Origin: an uncultured Muribaculaceae bacterium
GTDB taxonomy: Bacteria; Bacteroidota; Bacteroidia; Bacteroidales; Muribaculaceae
Direction: 5' to 3'
Length of the DNA stretch: 32,494 nt
Assembly: GCA_910584735.1 (NCBI GenBank)
Contig: CAJUBM010000015.1
Span: 1-32,494, forward strand
How positions within the stretch are numbered: position 1 is the stretch's first letter; each line of letters begins with the position of its first letter. Both the position numbers and the translations under genes were made by a program. Shown in pieces: positions 31,698-32,494 of this stretch. The notes below the pieces were generated by a model, which saw only the letters and a program-made list of their open reading frames with translations, had not been told where the DNA came from and did no database searches.

Positions 31698-32321
31698 ATG
31701 AAGACAGTAAAAGACTACTCGAAAAAGCTGGCTCACGGCATTGGCAGTCTGGGCCGCTCTACAGCCCGTTATGCTCTAAGCCGGTTGCGTATGCTTTTAG
31801 GCGTGGGTGTCCTGGCTTTTGGAGGCTCTTTACTTTGGGCCGATGCGTTACCTGAAGCGGAGGCTGATGCCGAGCGCGTGGTGCCTGCCGTGCAGATTCC
31901 ACCCGGATACACAGGTATAGGCCCGGTTATTTCGGGCAGCGTGGCATATGAGAACGTCCCATCGAAGGCACGGAAGTTTCTACAGAAATATTGTGACGGA
32001 CATGCAATTGTGAAATGTGAGAAAGAATATACCTCAGGTGATTATAAAATATCTTTGGCCGATGGTATCGATATGGAATTTGACGCCAAAGGTAACATGG
32101 TTGCCATAAATGCACCTGACGGATATTCCTTGTCTCCGATGCTTCTCAGGGCAGTAGTCCCCGGAAAGTTGTACCATCTCCTTGACCATAATGGATTTAA
32201 AGAAAGCGTTGAAGGTATGCATCATGACAATGCCGGCTACCGTTTGAAGGTCGCCGACCCGGTGTTCAACGCCGTATGTTATGATTCTTCGGGCGTACTG
32301 ACATTGGTTGTTGACAAATAA
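31698..32321 (+). CDS. exported PepSY-like protein
   Basis: 207 aa. Residues 1-30 are basic and polar, then 31-47 are hydrophobic (RMLLGVGVLAFGGSLLWA), a late signal peptide or anchor. About 86-205 show two PepSY-like/BLIP-like repeats: VPSKARKFLQKYCDGHAIVKCE followed by DGIDMEFDAKGNMVAI, then a second LLRAVVPGKLYHLLDHNG with YRLKVADPVFNAVCYDSSGVL. Family members are small periplasmic proteins, usually of unknown function. It has its own structured leader. Nothing else shares the operon. Confidence 0.7.
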   Translation: MKTVKDYSKKLAHGIGSLGRSTARYALSRLRMLLGVGVLAFGGSLLWADALPEAEADAERVVPAVQIPPGYTGIGPVISGSVAYENVPSKARKFLQKYCDGHAIVKCEKEYTSGDYKISLADGIDMEFDAKGNMVAINAPDGYSLSPMLLRAVVPGKLYHLLDHNGFKESVEGMHHDNAGYRLKVADPVFNAVCYDSSGVLTLVVDK

Positions 32322-32322
32322 T

Positions 32323-32357
32323 AGGATGCTTGTTGACATCCTGCCATCGGCCGATGG
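32323..32357. other. tandem hairpins after the PepSY-like gene
   Basis: AGGATG/CATCCT (32323-32342) is followed at once by the 14-bp perfect palindrome CCATCGGCCGATGG (32344-32357). No T-run follows. They may stabilise the 3' end of the mRNA or bind a protein. Confidence 0.45.
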
Positions 32358-32377
32358 TGAGTACAAAATATATATAT

Positions 32378-32425
32378 TCCTTCCTTAGTAGGACCATAGT
32401 ATTTGAGCCTACGGGAAGGATTTTT
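32378..32425 (+). terminator. rho-independent terminator near the window end
   Basis: TCCTTCC-tta-GTAGG (32378-32392) pairs with CCTAC-g-GGAAGGA (32408-32420) and is followed by TTTTT. It ends the PepSY-like gene transcript. The last 69 nt are AT-rich with a further small hairpin (AGTGGT/ACCACT) and no identifiable gene. Confidence 0.75.
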
Positions 32426-32494
32426 ACGGAAGTATTATAAAAATAGTAGTGGTGCGATAAAAATCTTACCACTGTTATTAAAATATTAATATTT

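Noticed and set aside
31598..31855. 85-codon plus-strand frame at the start of the PepSY-like gene
   Set aside because: It overlaps the PepSY-like start in another frame and includes the leader hairpins; no protein features.

Overview
The window looks like a chromosomal segment of a gut Bacteroidales bacterium, probably Muribaculaceae or a close relative. The evidence is Bacteroidetes-type promoters (TTTG, about 20 nt, TAnnTTTG), scarce Shine-Dalgarno sequences, a Bacteroidales serine palmitoyltransferase, an Nfn pair, a Na+-pumping methylmalonyl-CoA decarboxylase operon with an unusual OadG subunit, a type IX secretion 'plug' protein and DUF3109. The family assignment is inference; the order is fairly secure. 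Most genes are housekeeping. The accessory-looking parts are 1-2930, the hairpin at 16351-16459, the orphan nuclease at 29714-30787 and the last 1 kb.

Layout. 1-3000: a copy of a dispersed hairpin repeat at the left edge, the sphingolipid gene spt, tRNA-Leu(TAG) with a near-perfect terminator, a 77-aa membrane protein, then a decayed strip with the 3' end of a minus-strand gene cut off at a repeat, two more repeat copies facing each other, and a doubtful Cys-containing small ORF. 3035-6606: nfnA-nfnB (electron-bifurcating ferredoxin/NAD/NADP transhydrogenase) and a threonine ammonia-lyase with an ACT domain, closed by a 22-bp stem. 6683-11284, minus strand: a tight five-gene unit read cydA-cydB-folP-cdaA-small membrane protein, linking bd oxidase, folate synthesis and c-di-AMP synthesis. 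11649-16342: mce-mmdA-(lamin-tail/OadG fusion)-mmdC-mmdB, which takes methylmalonyl-CoA to propionyl-CoA while exporting Na+, the last part of succinate-to-propionate fermentation. 16351-16459: a large hairpin built from 9-nt repeats.

16475-17037: an HsdR_N-type small nuclease-fold protein divergent from holA (DNA polymerase III delta), which has a well-formed promoter. 18150-23168: a 1147-aa secreted multidomain protein with a T9SS-like C-terminal end, and a TPR/PD40/coiled-coil exported protein. 23256-28351: CstA transporter, PHP histidinol phosphatase, an exported thioredoxin-fold protein without the CXXC motif, thiol peroxidase and uracil-DNA glycosylase. 28384-32321: T9SS plug-domain protein (its open frame overlaps ung), an AT-rich DUF1016/YhcG PD-(D/E)XK nuclease, a DUF3109 cysteine-cluster protein, a structured 240-nt leader, and a PepSY-like exported protein with a clear Shine-Dalgarno sequence.

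No complete insertion sequence, prophage, CRISPR array or complete restriction/defence system was recognised. The best candidates for new biology are the lamin-tail/OadG fusion, the cydAB-folP-cdaA linkage with its small membrane protein, the two intergenic repeat families, and the structured leader before the PepSY-like gene.
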